Assembly: GCA_038150305.1 (NCBI GenBank)
Contig: JAYOTG010000004.1
Location: 1-64,000 of the forward strand
Direction of reading: 5' to 3'
From: MGIIa-L3 sp038150305
Lineage (GTDB): Archaea; Thermoplasmatota; Poseidoniia; Poseidoniales; Poseidoniaceae
Length of the DNA stretch: 64,000 bases
Part shown: one piece after another, positions 34,554-45,200 of the stretch
Position numbering within the stretch: the first letter of the stretch is position 1
How the letters are laid out: every line of letters starts with the position of its first letter
Program-made: the position numbers and the translations under genes
Notes under the pieces: generated by a model
What the model saw: only the letters and a program-made list of their open reading frames with translations
Told to the model about the DNA's origin: nothing
Databases searched by the model: none

Positions 34554-36479
34554 ATGACTACCCGTCTTTCGGCTTGGGTCCTGCTGCTGCTTCTCGTGCT
34601 CTGCACGGTGCCTCTCTCAAGCCCGACACCAACGCTTGACCACCCTGTGGAGGTTCAGGCCACTGAGGGTCGACAATTGCAAGACGTCAATTGTTCTGGG
34701 ATGACCTTCGAGGACCTCTTCAGCTACGATCGTGCTGAGTTCGAGGTGCAGATCGACGCCGCATGGTCCGGGGCGGCCATCTCGGCGACGGCGTACGCCT
34801 CCGATGAGCGTGCTTCGGCCGTGCGCACCGATTTGGACGGCCTCTTCGACGGCTTCCCCGGTGGAAACGACTCGTGGATTTCCACCGACGAGCGGGAAGC
34901 CGTTCGCTCCGTCGGGCCAGCGTGCATCTCCGACATGGACACCCGGATGGCCTTCCACGAGGGCAACGGCGTGCGGGACCGTTCCACAAACCCGAACGTG
35001 GTCAAATTCATCGAAGACGGCATCGCTCTCGACGAGCGGAACCTGGTCCCTGAGGACCATCCTGATAACCGCCGATGCGCCACCTTTGGAACGTCCACCG
35101 ATTGCAAAGAGGTGCCTGTTTCAGCGACCGAAGCCACAGAAATCGACCTGCTCATCAAAGACGGAGAGAACGTTAACGCAGGATTTGAGGAAATCGAAAA
35201 TCCCGCGGACGAAGCCTTCTCCCTCTCCATTGTGACCACCAACATGACCCGAGCCGGGATGGCGCTGACCTTCCCCCTCGTCCCCGGTTTGACGCTGGGC
35301 GCATGGGCCGTGCTGGATGACGGCGTGCCCAACACCGACGTGCCTGCTCCTGTGGTGAACCAAACGGAGAACGGGAACCTGGTGATTGAACTTGAACTGG
35401 ATTATCCCGAAGCGTCGTACCCCATGCAGCGGGAACTCTTCCTCGATTTCACCACCGAAGATCTGAGCATCAACGACCCGCCAGAGTGGATGAGCAACGC
35501 ACCGGAGAACGGCACGTGGATCGCGATGCCACCCAACGCCGAGCAGGTGGACCTCAGCGCGAGCGAGGTCGCCTTGTGGGTCTCCGACCGCCACGGCTGG
35601 AACCTCATTTGCGAAGGCAGTGAAGGGTGGAACATCACGCAAACCGCGGGCGACGCACCCACCTTGCATCGAGGCACAACGCAGGAGGGCGAGGTCATCT
35701 GCCACGCCGTCGACGGTTACGGCTTGGTGTCGGAGGACAGTCGCTCATGGTATGGCGCAGTTCCGTTCGAGTGGAACGCGAGCCTGAACGAGAATCAGCA
35801 TGCCATCGTGGAGGTCACGCCCGAGGGATCGACAGGATACACCTTGTCCGCCAATCTGGTGCAGGGCGAACGAACAACGGCTTCGATCAGCATCCCAGTG
35901 ACGGGGGCCACGGTGTTCGATCATGGCACACAAGGCCTCCGCCCTGGTGGGTTCGTGTGGGAATATCGCCTCACAGGAGGAGGTTGGTTGACCAGCGAAG
36001 CGCGCATCAACCTCGGTCTGGAATTGCCCAACACCCCGCCAACGCTGAGCCTGACACGAGGTTTGGACGGTTCCAACGGGACGATGAACGCGCTTGGAAC
36101 CAGCATCATCGTGGCCGGTGAAATCATGGATCCTGAAGGTGAAGCCGTCACCCTTGCATGGCGCCTGTGCGGCGCGTCATCCTCCGACGTTCGCGTGGAC
36201 GGCTTGACGTGGGAGGCGGACGTTCGTACCATCGCCTGCGAACAGCAAGGCGTCGACGTCTACGAGATCACCCTCACCGCTGAGGACGCCTCGGGGGGAA
36301 CATCGAGCCTTACCTTCGTCGTGGACGTTGAGGAAAACGACCCGGAACCCGTCTCCGTTGCCCCTGAAGACGAGGAGGGGCGAGGCATCCCCGGCCCGGG
36401 TGCAGCCTTGGGCGTGCTCTGCCTCATCGCTGCGGCCCTCAGTCGGCGCTCGAGTGGGTCTCGCCCACCGGCACGCTGA
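34554..36479 (+). CDS. Secreted protein with PGF-CTERM-like C-terminal anchor
   Basis: 641 residues from ATG 34554. A signal peptide (TRLSAWVLLLLLVLCTVPLSS) is followed by a long extracellular region with several Cys pairs and beta-sandwich-like modules. EGEVICHAVDGYGLVSED and VVDVEENDPEPV resemble cadherin/Ig-like repeats. Residues near the end are GIPGPGAALGVLCLIAAALSRRSS: a Gly/Pro motif, a hydrophobic helix and basic residues, the same layout as PGF-CTERM archaeosortase signals, although the PGF itself reads PGP. Function of the body is not recognised. It lies 44 bases downstream of the ABC-2 exporter. Confidence 0.6.
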   Translation: MTTRLSAWVLLLLLVLCTVPLSSPTPTLDHPVEVQATEGRQLQDVNCSGMTFEDLFSYDRAEFEVQIDAAWSGAAISATAYASDERASAVRTDLDGLFDGFPGGNDSWISTDEREAVRSVGPACISDMDTRMAFHEGNGVRDRSTNPNVVKFIEDGIALDERNLVPEDHPDNRRCATFGTSTDCKEVPVSATEATEIDLLIKDGENVNAGFEEIENPADEAFSLSIVTTNMTRAGMALTFPLVPGLTLGAWAVLDDGVPNTDVPAPVVNQTENGNLVIELELDYPEASYPMQRELFLDFTTEDLSINDPPEWMSNAPENGTWIAMPPNAEQVDLSASEVALWVSDRHGWNLICEGSEGWNITQTAGDAPTLHRGTTQEGEVICHAVDGYGLVSEDSRSWYGAVPFEWNASLNENQHAIVEVTPEGSTGYTLSANLVQGERTTASISIPVTGATVFDHGTQGLRPGGFVWEYRLTGGGWLTSEARINLGLELPNTPPTLSLTRGLDGSNGTMNALGTSIIVAGEIMDPEGEAVTLAWRLCGASSSDVRVDGLTWEADVRTIACEQQGVDVYEITLTAEDASGGTSSLTFVVDVEENDPEPVSVAPEDEEGRGIPGPGAALGVLCLIAAALSRRSSGSRPPAR

Positions 36480-36510
36480 AAGGGACCTCGGAAACGACCA
36501 CCACCCGGGG

Positions 36511-37803
36511 ATGGCTGTGTTCGACGGTACCGTGGAGCGACGAAGCCACGAAGGCGGCCTGCTTGTGCCGTTCACAGGACCCTCGCCTGCGCTAGGAAGC
36601 GTCTTGGTTGACGCTGACGGGCAATACGTCGGCAAGGTCGACGGGGTGCTCGGCACCACAGAAGCGCCCATCGTTCACGTGGCGCACCTTGACCGAAACC
36701 GGTCCATTGAGGACACCATTGGCGTGAAGCTCAGCATCCGGGCTCGACACGAAGGACGGTTCCGAAACGACCGTGGCCGCGGCCGAGACGACCGACGAGG
36801 AGGACGCGACCGGTTCCAATCCAACGACCGCGGTCGAGGAAACCGCGGAGGTGGAGATTGGGATTGCCCCAAGTGCAACAACTCAAACTTCGCCTTCCGA
36901 ACCGAGTGCAACCGGTGCGGAGAACCGCGCGGCGACGCTCCCTCCAAACCACGTGACGACCGCAGGGGCTTCGGCCGTGACCGTGGAAACGATCGTGGCC
37001 GTGACCGATTCCGCTCGCAAGGGCGAGGACGCGACGACCGACGAGGGGGCGGCGACTGGGATTGCCCCAAATGCAACAACTCGAACTTCTCCTTCCGCAC
37101 CGAGTGCAACCGTTGTGGTGAACCCCGCGGCGATGCTCGAGGCGCGCCTCGAAACGACCGCAGGGATGGATTTGACCGACGCAACAACGACCGCCGTGGC
37201 GGCTTCGACCGGCGGAGTGGACGCGACGGCAACCGTGGCGGCTACGAAGCCAAGCCTGGAGACTGGACCTGCAACGATTGCGGCGCCAACAATTTCGCGA
37301 GCCGGACCTCGTGCTACAAGTGCGGACCGGACGCTCAGAACCGTGGCGGTGACCGACGTGGAGGCGATCGACGCGGCCCACGCCAAAGCCGCGGCTTCGG
37401 TGGCGGGGATCGACGCGGTGGCGATCGACGAGGGCCTCGGGAACCACGCAATTTTGGTGGCGGGGATCGACGCGGTGGCGATCGACGAGGGCCTCGGGAA
37501 CCACGCAATTTTGGTGGCGGGGATCGACGCGGTGGCGACCGACGAGGGCCCCGAGAACCACGTAATTTTGGTGGCGGGGACCGCCGTGGACCAAGGCAGG
37601 ACCGGGATTTCAGGAAAGAGGGACAGGGCGACGGTGACCGTCGTGGCGGCGACCGACGCGGGCCACGCCAAGACCGTGGTAACGGTGGAAAGAGCCGTAT
37701 CCGACCCAAGGGGCCTTTCCGTCAGGCTCGAGGAAAGTCAGGTGGGCACGCGCACAACCGCGGGCCGAAGCCCATTCGCCGAACGCGTAGGGACGACGAT
37801 TGA
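36511..37803 (+). CDS. gar1: Gar1-type H/ACA RNP protein with RGG repeats and three RanBP2 zinc fingers
   Basis: 430 residues from ATG 36511. Residues 5-76 match archaeal Gar1: VPFTGPSPALGSVLVDADGQ, then GKVDGVLGTTEAPIVHV (the GKVxxVFGPxxxPYVxV core) and GVKLSI. Gar1 joins Cbf5, Nop10 and L7Ae in the pseudouridylation complex. The rest is not normal for archaeal Gar1: Arg/Gly/Asp-rich repeats like the GAR tails of eukaryotic GAR1, interrupted by three RanBP2-type zinc fingers (Cys119/122/133/136, Cys185/188/199/202, Cys254/257/268/271; each begins DWxC). RanBP2 fingers bind single-stranded RNA. Three near-identical 57-base repeats code for part of the RGG region. The gene overlaps nothing and begins 31 bases after the previous stop. 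Confidence 0.8.
   Translation: MAVFDGTVERRSHEGGLLVPFTGPSPALGSVLVDADGQYVGKVDGVLGTTEAPIVHVAHLDRNRSIEDTIGVKLSIRARHEGRFRNDRGRGRDDRRGGRDRFQSNDRGRGNRGGGDWDCPKCNNSNFAFRTECNRCGEPRGDAPSKPRDDRRGFGRDRGNDRGRDRFRSQGRGRDDRRGGGDWDCPKCNNSNFSFRTECNRCGEPRGDARGAPRNDRRDGFDRRNNDRRGGFDRRSGRDGNRGGYEAKPGDWTCNDCGANNFASRTSCYKCGPDAQNRGGDRRGGDRRGPRQSRGFGGGDRRGGDRRGPREPRNFGGGDRRGGDRRGPREPRNFGGGDRRGGDRRGPREPRNFGGGDRRGPRQDRDFRKEGQGDGDRRGGDRRGPRQDRGNGGKSRIRPKGPFRQARGKSGGHAHNRGPKPIRRTRRDDD
37406..37576 (+). repeat. Three tandem 57-base repeats inside the Gar1 gene
   Basis: Copies lie at 37406-37462, 37463-37519 and 37520-37576. The first two are identical; the third differs at about four bases. A degenerate copy precedes them (37349-37405). 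Each encodes 19 residues of the GDRRGGDRRGPREPRNFGG type. DNA-level identity points to recent duplication, and repeat number may vary between strains. Confidence 0.85.
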
Positions 37804-37814
37804 GGGTGAATCAC

Positions 37815-38867
37815 ATGGCAGAGGACGCGTACCTCGATGCCTTGGAAGCACTGACCGAAGGAAACCGTGAGCGTGCCATCGAACTGGCCACGGCGCTGGT
37901 CAAGGCCGAACCTGACCACGCTTCGGCATGGGCCCTGCTTTCCGACGCGTACATCCCGGGCGACCGCAAGGTCCAGTTGACCCTCGACGACACGGCGAAG
38001 GCCATCGGAGCAACACGCTTTGCCGTCAAGCATGACCCTCGGAGAACGGACCTGTGGATTCGTGGCGCCATCCTCATGCGGTCCATTGGATGCTGGGAAG
38101 ACGCGCTCCAGTGGTGGCAAGACGCCCGCCATCACATGCCAAAGGAGGCCATGCCGCTTGTTGAACAGGCGACCATCCTGGCCGATCTTGGCATGTATGA
38201 TGAGGCCGCGGAGCGGCTTGAACAAATCATTGCGGAAAACCTCGACGTGGGGCCCAGCCAAAACGCACGCATCATGTCCCTGCTCAACGTGGTTCGGAAG
38301 GCAGCCACGAAGGATCGCGCAATGTTGTTCCGACCGTGGGAGCCGCATCACGACGGTTGGGAGATCATCCGGTTGCGCATGCGACGTGGACCCATCTCAG
38401 AGAACACGATCTTCCTCATGACCGCTGGACCTGCCTTGATGCTCCTGGTGCTCATGGCACAAAACCAGACCGAACGCGGCTGGTCAGGGTTCTGTTTGGT
38501 GTCCATGGCCATCTTGGTCACGACGATTGTTGGCATGCGCCTTTCGCGACGTTGGCATCAGCAGATCAACCGCCCCGCCTTGAACCTCGTGCGGGCCATG
38601 GACGTGGAAGCCTCGACTGGACATGTGCTGATTCCGGAGGACATTCGGATTTCCAAGCTGCATGCCATTTTGCTGCAGCGCACGCCGCGCGCCTATCAGG
38701 AGCGGGTGCTGAAAATCGTTGACCGCTCGCGCGCTTGGCCGAAGGGGCACCTGCCTCGTTTGCCTGATTTTGACTCCCATTTGGATGAGCTTGGCTTCAT
38801 CGAGGACGAGGACGTGGACATGGTGTCCTTCGAGGACGACGAGGGTGCGTCTTGGGAAAGCGAGTAA
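37815..38867 (+). CDS. TPR protein with membrane segments
   Basis: 350 residues from ATG 37815, with GAGGGTGA as RBS. Residues 1-170 hold TPR-like helical pairs (DALEALTEGNRERAIELATAL, AWALLSDAY, DALQWWQDARHHMP, ADLGMYDEAAERLEQI). Two membrane helices follow (FLMTAGPALMLLVLMA, and SGFCLVSMAILVTTIVG), with a charged C-terminal region ending EDDEGASWESE. TPRs mediate protein contacts; a membrane scaffold is likely. It begins 11 bases after gar1 and is probably co-transcribed. Confidence 0.6.
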   Translation: MAEDAYLDALEALTEGNRERAIELATALVKAEPDHASAWALLSDAYIPGDRKVQLTLDDTAKAIGATRFAVKHDPRRTDLWIRGAILMRSIGCWEDALQWWQDARHHMPKEAMPLVEQATILADLGMYDEAAERLEQIIAENLDVGPSQNARIMSLLNVVRKAATKDRAMLFRPWEPHHDGWEIIRLRMRRGPISENTIFLMTAGPALMLLVLMAQNQTERGWSGFCLVSMAILVTTIVGMRLSRRWHQQINRPALNLVRAMDVEASTGHVLIPEDIRISKLHAILLQRTPRAYQERVLKIVDRSRAWPKGHLPRLPDFDSHLDELGFIEDEDVDMVSFEDDEGASWESE

Positions 38868-38886
38868 CGCTAGCCAACATTCTTCG

Positions 38887-38898
38887 CCATTCGAATGG
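38887..38898. promoter_or_regulatory. 12-base palindrome upstream of the small protein gene
   Basis: CCATTCGAATGG is a perfect 12-base palindrome, 43 bases before the ATG at 38942. A site this short is expected by chance several times in a window this size, so this is only a weak operator candidate. Confidence 0.2.
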
Positions 38899-38941
38899 GA
38901 AATAGCGGGCATTCAAATCCCCTCGTGCAGAAATACCCGTC

Positions 38942-39271
38942 ATGTCTCGACATTTGAGCACCGCACCTGCCACCGAACAAGCCCTCCGAGCCCCTGCTTC
39001 ACACCTCCACGCTGAGCACGGCGATTGGACCATGCATGCCGTTCCCGTCTTGGTTGACGACGTGCACGCACTGGCCTTCGTCGGCCACGATGGAGCCTGG
39101 AGCGAGGTCCTGCGGCTGGGTTTCTTCGAGCCTGAGCCTCCGGCAGGGTTGCCGGAAAGCCTTCGCACGAAGTACTTCCACTTCCCCGCTCCGGGGCGCT
39201 TATCGTGGGGCCACGAAGGTCAGGAACACGAGATCATGCTCGTGCTCCACGACCAACCGGCGAGCGACTGA
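38942..39271 (+). CDS. Small protein of unknown function
   Basis: 109 residues with no membrane helix or signal peptide. His and acidic residues are frequent (LHAEHGDW, VDDVHALAFVGHDG, WGHEGQEHEIMLVLHDQ), which could bind metal, but no motif is fixed. ATTCAAAT about 25 bases before the ATG may be a TATA box. A 12-base palindrome (38887-38898) lies 43 bases upstream. Confidence 0.5.
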   Translation: MSRHLSTAPATEQALRAPASHLHAEHGDWTMHAVPVLVDDVHALAFVGHDGAWSEVLRLGFFEPEPPAGLPESLRTKYFHFPAPGRLSWGHEGQEHEIMLVLHDQPASD

Positions 39272-39293
39272 TCACGGCCAGGGCCGCAAGCGG

Positions 39294-42200
39294 TCACTGT
39301 TGCTGCTGGAGGGCCGCCTGAGCGTACTGCGCTGCGTACTGCTGCGCCGTCGCTTCATCGTACCCTTGTTGCGTCAACTGCGTCAGGTATTGCTGGTAGT
39401 ACTGTTCGTACAGCCCTGTGCCGGCTGGCGCTGCGGCTTGCGTTGCTGCTGCTGCTCCACCGAGTTGTCCCGCGTACTGTTGCGCATGCGCGCGAGCGGT
39501 TTCCTCAGGGTAGCCCTGAGCAACAAGCTGCTGAACGTACTGCTCGACGGGATCCTGTTCGATCATGCCCATCGAGAAGTCGACGTTCTTGACGACATCA
39601 TCGTCTCCACCACGGCGGAGGAAGACCAGCGTCAAGAGCACGATGACCAACAAAGCACCACCGATACCGGCGAGCACGATCACGTTGAGCCCAGAGCTTC
39701 CGTCGCCATCACCGCTGGTGTCGACCGGCGCAGACCACTCGCCCGTGACGGGATCGTACGTCCATGCGCCTTCCCATTCACAAGCACCGTCCACGAGAAC
39801 GAAGCGCCCGCCGGCCGCTTCTGCGTCTGGGTTCGCTTCGAGGCCCTGACACGGTGCGAGGTTGATTTCGAGCCACTTGATCGTGACCCAGCGCTCGCCT
39901 GAGATGCTGTCGTACTCGTAGATCTTGATGAAGATCCGCTGCGACTGGCTGACGTTCGAATACATGCCGTCGAGGGAGAGGTTCAGCACGAAGCTGTCAC
40001 CGTCACCAAGGCCGTTCTTGGTCTTGGCAAAGGTGCCGTCGGTTTCGGCGTTGAACTTCTGAATCGGAGTCAGACCGAAGGTCTCCTCCTCGAAGGCAAG
40101 CTCGACGAACACATCGGTCTCGTCCTCTGCACCGGTCACCACAGAACCGGACACAGAGAGGGTGTCTTCGACCACACGGGAGCCGTTCTCCCTGCCCCAG
40201 TCAAGGGTCACGACAGGCTCCTCATCACCGAAACCGGCGGGAACCACGACGAAGTAGAAGCGGAACTTCTGCGACGTCTTCTCTTCGGTGCCGTCGGTGA
40301 CGATCAGTTCGATGCGGATTTCCGCCTGTTGTTCGCCGAAGGCATCGATGGTCACGTTTCGGAAGGTGTAGGTCCACTCACCCTGGCTGGCCGCGTTTTC
40401 GGTGTACACGCCTTTCGGCGATCGGAATTCGCCGTAAGGCTCGTCGTTGTACACGGTCCACTCGTACTTCGTGATTCCGTTTCCACTGAGCGCGTCCGGG
40501 TCAGAGGACGCGCCTGCATCGAAATCAATGGAGGTCTCGCCGTTCTCGTCAAGGGTGAGCTGGTACTGTTCCCATTCGCCCTCAACGTTTGGAATGACCT
40601 TGGTTCCGGTCAGTTCCAATTGCTCGGCATAATCCCGGTCTTCGGTCACCACGAACGCGGAAGCGTTCGGGTTGTATTCGTCTGCCTCAAGGTCGTTGGT
40701 CTGAAGGACCACCTGAATGGTACGGGCGTGTCCTTCATCGTCGTGGAGCATCAGGGTTACGGTCCACTCGGCACCCGTGCGGCATCCGGTCACCTCGGAG
40801 ATGTCTGCTTGGCAGAAGGTCGCGGTGGGGTTGGTGTCCGTGCTGTAGCTCACGCCGCTGGCCATCGCACTGCCGTCCCATGCGGTTGGACCGTCCATGA
40901 TCCAGTCCGCGGTCAGGGTTTCCGTGGTCGCAGTGGTGAAGCCGAAGGTGAGCTCGGCATCGCTCTTCATGTAGCGCAACTTGTAGTCGTTGGTGGACGG
41001 GTCGGTTTCTGGGACATCGCCGTTGATGGTCAAGTCAAGCCCATTCCCTCGCGTTCCGAAGCCGTTTGGATAGGCCGTCACGTCGTAGGCAAGCATGTTG
41101 CCCAGCAGCGGGAAGGTCGTGCTGTCAGCGCGTGCAGACACCGTGGCGACGTCCATGGTCGTCACGATCATTCCGCCCTTGGCCTCTGATCCGTACGAGC
41201 ACACCCCAAGGATGGTCTCGGTTTGTTGAACCGTTTCCTCTTGCGTGCGCAGGAGGCTCTGGAAGGAGCCGCCGGCTTCCATGAAGCCACCGCCACCCGG
41301 GCCGCAGCGTGCGGGCACGGTGTCCGCATCGGCTTGAATCGTGCTCACGACCGCCGTGGCGACGGTCGTGTCTGCATCGAAGCCCTGGAAGTTGGTGCTG
41401 TCGACGTTGTCAAGGATCGGGTGGAAGGGGTCCGCAATGTCAAGGTCAGCGTAGCGAATCTTCGTGGTGTCCGTGGCCCGGCTTTGAATGTTCATATCGA
41501 GCGGAAGCCGCGGGTCCGTGGTGCCAATGGCGTACACTTGGTCGCCATGTGGAGCCATGTGGGCCTGAATCGTCCCGCCGCCGGCCATGAAGTTCTCGAG
41601 CGTGTCCTTGTTGTCACCGAGCTTCTCGTAGTAACCCAGACCACCTGCTCCGATGTCCTTCGCAGCGAAGGCCGTCTGCCACGGCAGAACGACCTTGTTG
41701 TACTTCAGGATCCACGTCGTGGTCAAGTAGTCGTTCCAGTCGTCGATTTCGTACTGAGTGTAGGACATGCCCAACAAGGCAAGGTCCTGCTTGATGGTCG
41801 AGGTACGCGTGGTGCTCTCGCTGAGAATGGCGACGTCGACCTTGTCGGCGAACGTGGCGTGGAAGTAGCGCACGTTGCCGCTGGAATCTCCCGTCGCGGC
41901 GATTGTGGCGCTGTAGCTGATGTTGTAGGTTCGACCGTCTTGATATCCGGTCCATCCAGCAAAGGTCAGGTCCGTGCGCTCTTGGGGTTCGAGCGTGATC
42001 GGGTTGCTCGTGGTCCCATAGGTGGTCGTGTGGGCCGTGGTGGGGTTCGCCGGGTCGGTGATGTCCTCCACGTTCATGGTGAAGACGTACTCGCCGGTGA
42101 GCACCCCGTTGATGGCCGACAGGCTCCAGTCGTGGGTCACCGCGCTGTCGGTCGGAAGCACGCAGGCCAAGACCTGATCCTCGAGGCAGGCGAGCGTGCT

Positions 42201-45200
42201 CGGCTTGGACAAGGAAATGTCCACCGATTCAACGTTGAAAATCACGCGAGCCAGGTTGTTCGAGGTCTCGACCTCGTCAGCACCGAACCACGTCGTGCCT
42301 TGCGTGGAGTTGTCGAAAATGGTCTCGGCCTGAATCATGTAGACGCCAGCCGAGAAATCATGGCTTGCAACCACGGTCTGAGCCACGTCTTCAGCGTCGA
42401 CGCCGGTGCGGGACATGGTGTACTCGTTGTCCAAGGTGAAGGTAAACTCGAGGAGCGAGATGTTGTTGAACGCGATGCCCTTGAAGCCGTCGTTGATGCC
42501 ATTGCGGCCGTCGTCGTCCGAACGGAACACGAAGTCGATTTGAGCCGTGGTTCCCGCCAGGGAAATGCATTCCCGCTGACCAAGGTTGGCGCCTGACGTG
42601 GTGTTGGTGATGATCAGGTGCGTGAGGTCAATCGAGCGCGACGAGACAAGGTCGTCGGTGTTGAAGAACACGTTGTAGTTGCCACCGGTACCGTCGTTGC
42701 GTGCTGCATCGCCGGTAAATTCGATTTCATCGTAGTTGATCACTTGAGCTTCCGTGCCGTTGATGAATCCGTCATCGTTGAGGTCCGTGCCGCACGTGCC
42801 GTCTTCGTCGTAGTCGTTCCACTGACCGAGCAAGTTGGCCTTGTAATCGGTGCCGTCCTTGTTGTAGCGGAACTCAATCGAAGCCGTGTCGCTGGGGTCG
42901 TTGTTGCCTTGCGAGTCGGTCGTAAAGAAGGTGTCCGCGTAATACTCGAAGTTCAGTGCAACGAAGTCACCGGTCATGGACGTCAGGTCAACATCTGGGA
43001 TGGTCATGGTCTCGTTCCATTCTTCGCCGTATCCGTCGGTGGCGGTGTCACAGGGATGACCGAACCAGTAGGCGGCTTCACCGAAGATGGCCTCGCTGCA
43101 GGAGGCTTCGGTGTAAATGGCCCCGTTGGGGTTGCCGTCGTGGGAGAAGCGGTAGCCTTGACTGGTGGTTTCGAAGGATTCCTCACAGACCTGACTTGGC
43201 GTACCACAGTAGATGTCAGAGGGCAGGGCAGAGAAGACCGAAGCCTTGACGTCGAAGTCCACTTCGGTGTTGCCCCAATTGTTCGTGGTGACCACGATGT
43301 CGAAGGTGTCCTCAGCATACAGCGCGCCCGCGCGGAAGTTTTCGATGCCCTCCACGGCTGGGTCGTAGACGTTGAACGGCGTGAGGTAGCCCACGGCGTC
43401 GTCGTTGAGGTCTTGCTCGTCCCATGCGTTGTTGGACAACACCGCGGACACGCGGTACGTGGTGTCGTTCACGAGGTTGGCGGTGATCGAGGTGGTGTAT
43501 TCCTCACCAGGTGCGAGCGGGTTGGTCGCCAGATCGATGGTGGCCTGCGACTGCTGCGGGTTGGGGAGGAAGGCCGTGTTCTGCTTGTAGATGGTCAGGT
43601 TGTCCACGGCAAAGCCGTCGTATCCGTCCCAGTTCTGTTCGTCGTCGTCTGCGGTCGAGCCTTGGAAGCCCGTGCGGAAGCGGAAGCGGATGTCCACGGT
43701 CTCGCCGGCCCATGGCGAGAGGTCAAACTCACCGAGGTCGTCCGCGGTGAAGTTCTGCCAGCCGTAGTAGGTGCTGAAGAAGTACACACCGTAGTAGAAG
43801 CGGGACTCAGCGGCACCGCCGTTGAACTGCTTGAAGGCACGTTCATTGTCGAATCCGCCCCAAAGGGAAACGCCTGAGCCGCAAGCACCGGTGAAGAGGG
43901 CCTCAGAGGGACAGCCGATGGTGCTCCATCCTGTTTCGTCGCTGCCCACCTCAATGATGGCCAAATCGTCCCACACGTCGTTGACGACAAAGCCGTTGGC
44001 GTCAGCACCACCGAGGGCGCCAAAGCCGAGATGCTTGAACAATTCAACGCTCATGAAGGCACGATCGGAATTGGTGAGGTCCACGTTTTCGAGGATCATC
44101 GCGTCGTCCCAGTTCTTGCCGTATCCCGTCCACAGGTCGCCACTGCTGTTGGTCACGGCTTCACCTGCCCACATGAAGTTCCCTTGGTTCAGGTAGTTCG
44201 ACGAGATGTTTGCACCGTTGTTGCCGTTGGCGTTGCCCGTGGCGCCAACCGAGCTGTTGGTTTGCAGGTGCCAGTGGGTGTAGCCGTCGACGTACTCCTC
44301 GTAGGCCCACGTGCAGCCGGAACCACAACCAGAAGCGTCCTCAGGACTGTCCCAGTCGTTGGCGTAGACCGTGGTGTTCGAGGAGCTTGCTTCGTCGACG
44401 ATCTTGAGCTCAACGTCCACGGTGGCTGAACCAGAGTTGAGGGTGTCCATGCCGGTGTTGGTCACCGTGACGTTGATCTGACGACTGCCTTCACCGGCCA
44501 CGCCAAACCAGCGGTCCACAGGGTCCACGGAAAGACCGGTCACGGCCAGGTCCTTGTTGTCCATTTCAACCACGGTGATGGTGTCGTACTGTCCATCCCA
44601 ACCGAAGTTGTCCACCCAGCTGCCGAAGTTGTAGGAGGTGTGGCCAACCGCGATGTCGGGTGCAGAGGACGAACTGCCGGCCAACTGTCCGACGGCCGCC
44701 ATGTTGGGGCGGCGCCCGCTTTCGTAGGACAGCGGGTTCGTGTGCTGGTTTGCCCCGGAGGAAAGGGTGACCTGAACGGTGCTTGGGAAATTCAGGAAGA
44801 ACGAACTCGTCGTGCCGCCCGCCGAGTCCGTCGAGTCCTGCTGGAAGGCCACGGTTGGGTTGACGAAGTCGGGATGGCCGTCACCGTTGAGGTCGGCCAC
44901 CGTGAGGTCATAGGAGATGTAAGGCCCGAAGTAAGCAAGTTGCGGCGTGCCCCAGTTGCCTTGGGAGGAGGAGACGCTGTAGGTGATGTTGCGCACGTTG
45001 CCGTCGGTCATGGCGATTACGTCGGTGGTGCCGTCGTTATCGAGATCTGCGATGTCGAGGCCGCCGAACACGGTGCCCATCTGGATAATGGTGGGGTTGG
45101 CAGACGCGATGGTAGTGGGGAATCGATCAATGGGTTGCGTGCTGCAACCGTACTCGAGGATGGTCACGTTGTCGCTGTTGCCGGGGTTTGTGGTCGCTCC

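Noticed and set aside
36773..37870. Long plus-strand ORF (365 codons) and two long minus-strand ORFs overlapping the Gar1 gene
   Set aside because: Products are compositionally biased Ala/Thr/Val or Arg/Pro strings generated by GC-rich RGG repeats in alternate frames; only the frame at 36511 shows Gar1 and zinc-finger motifs.
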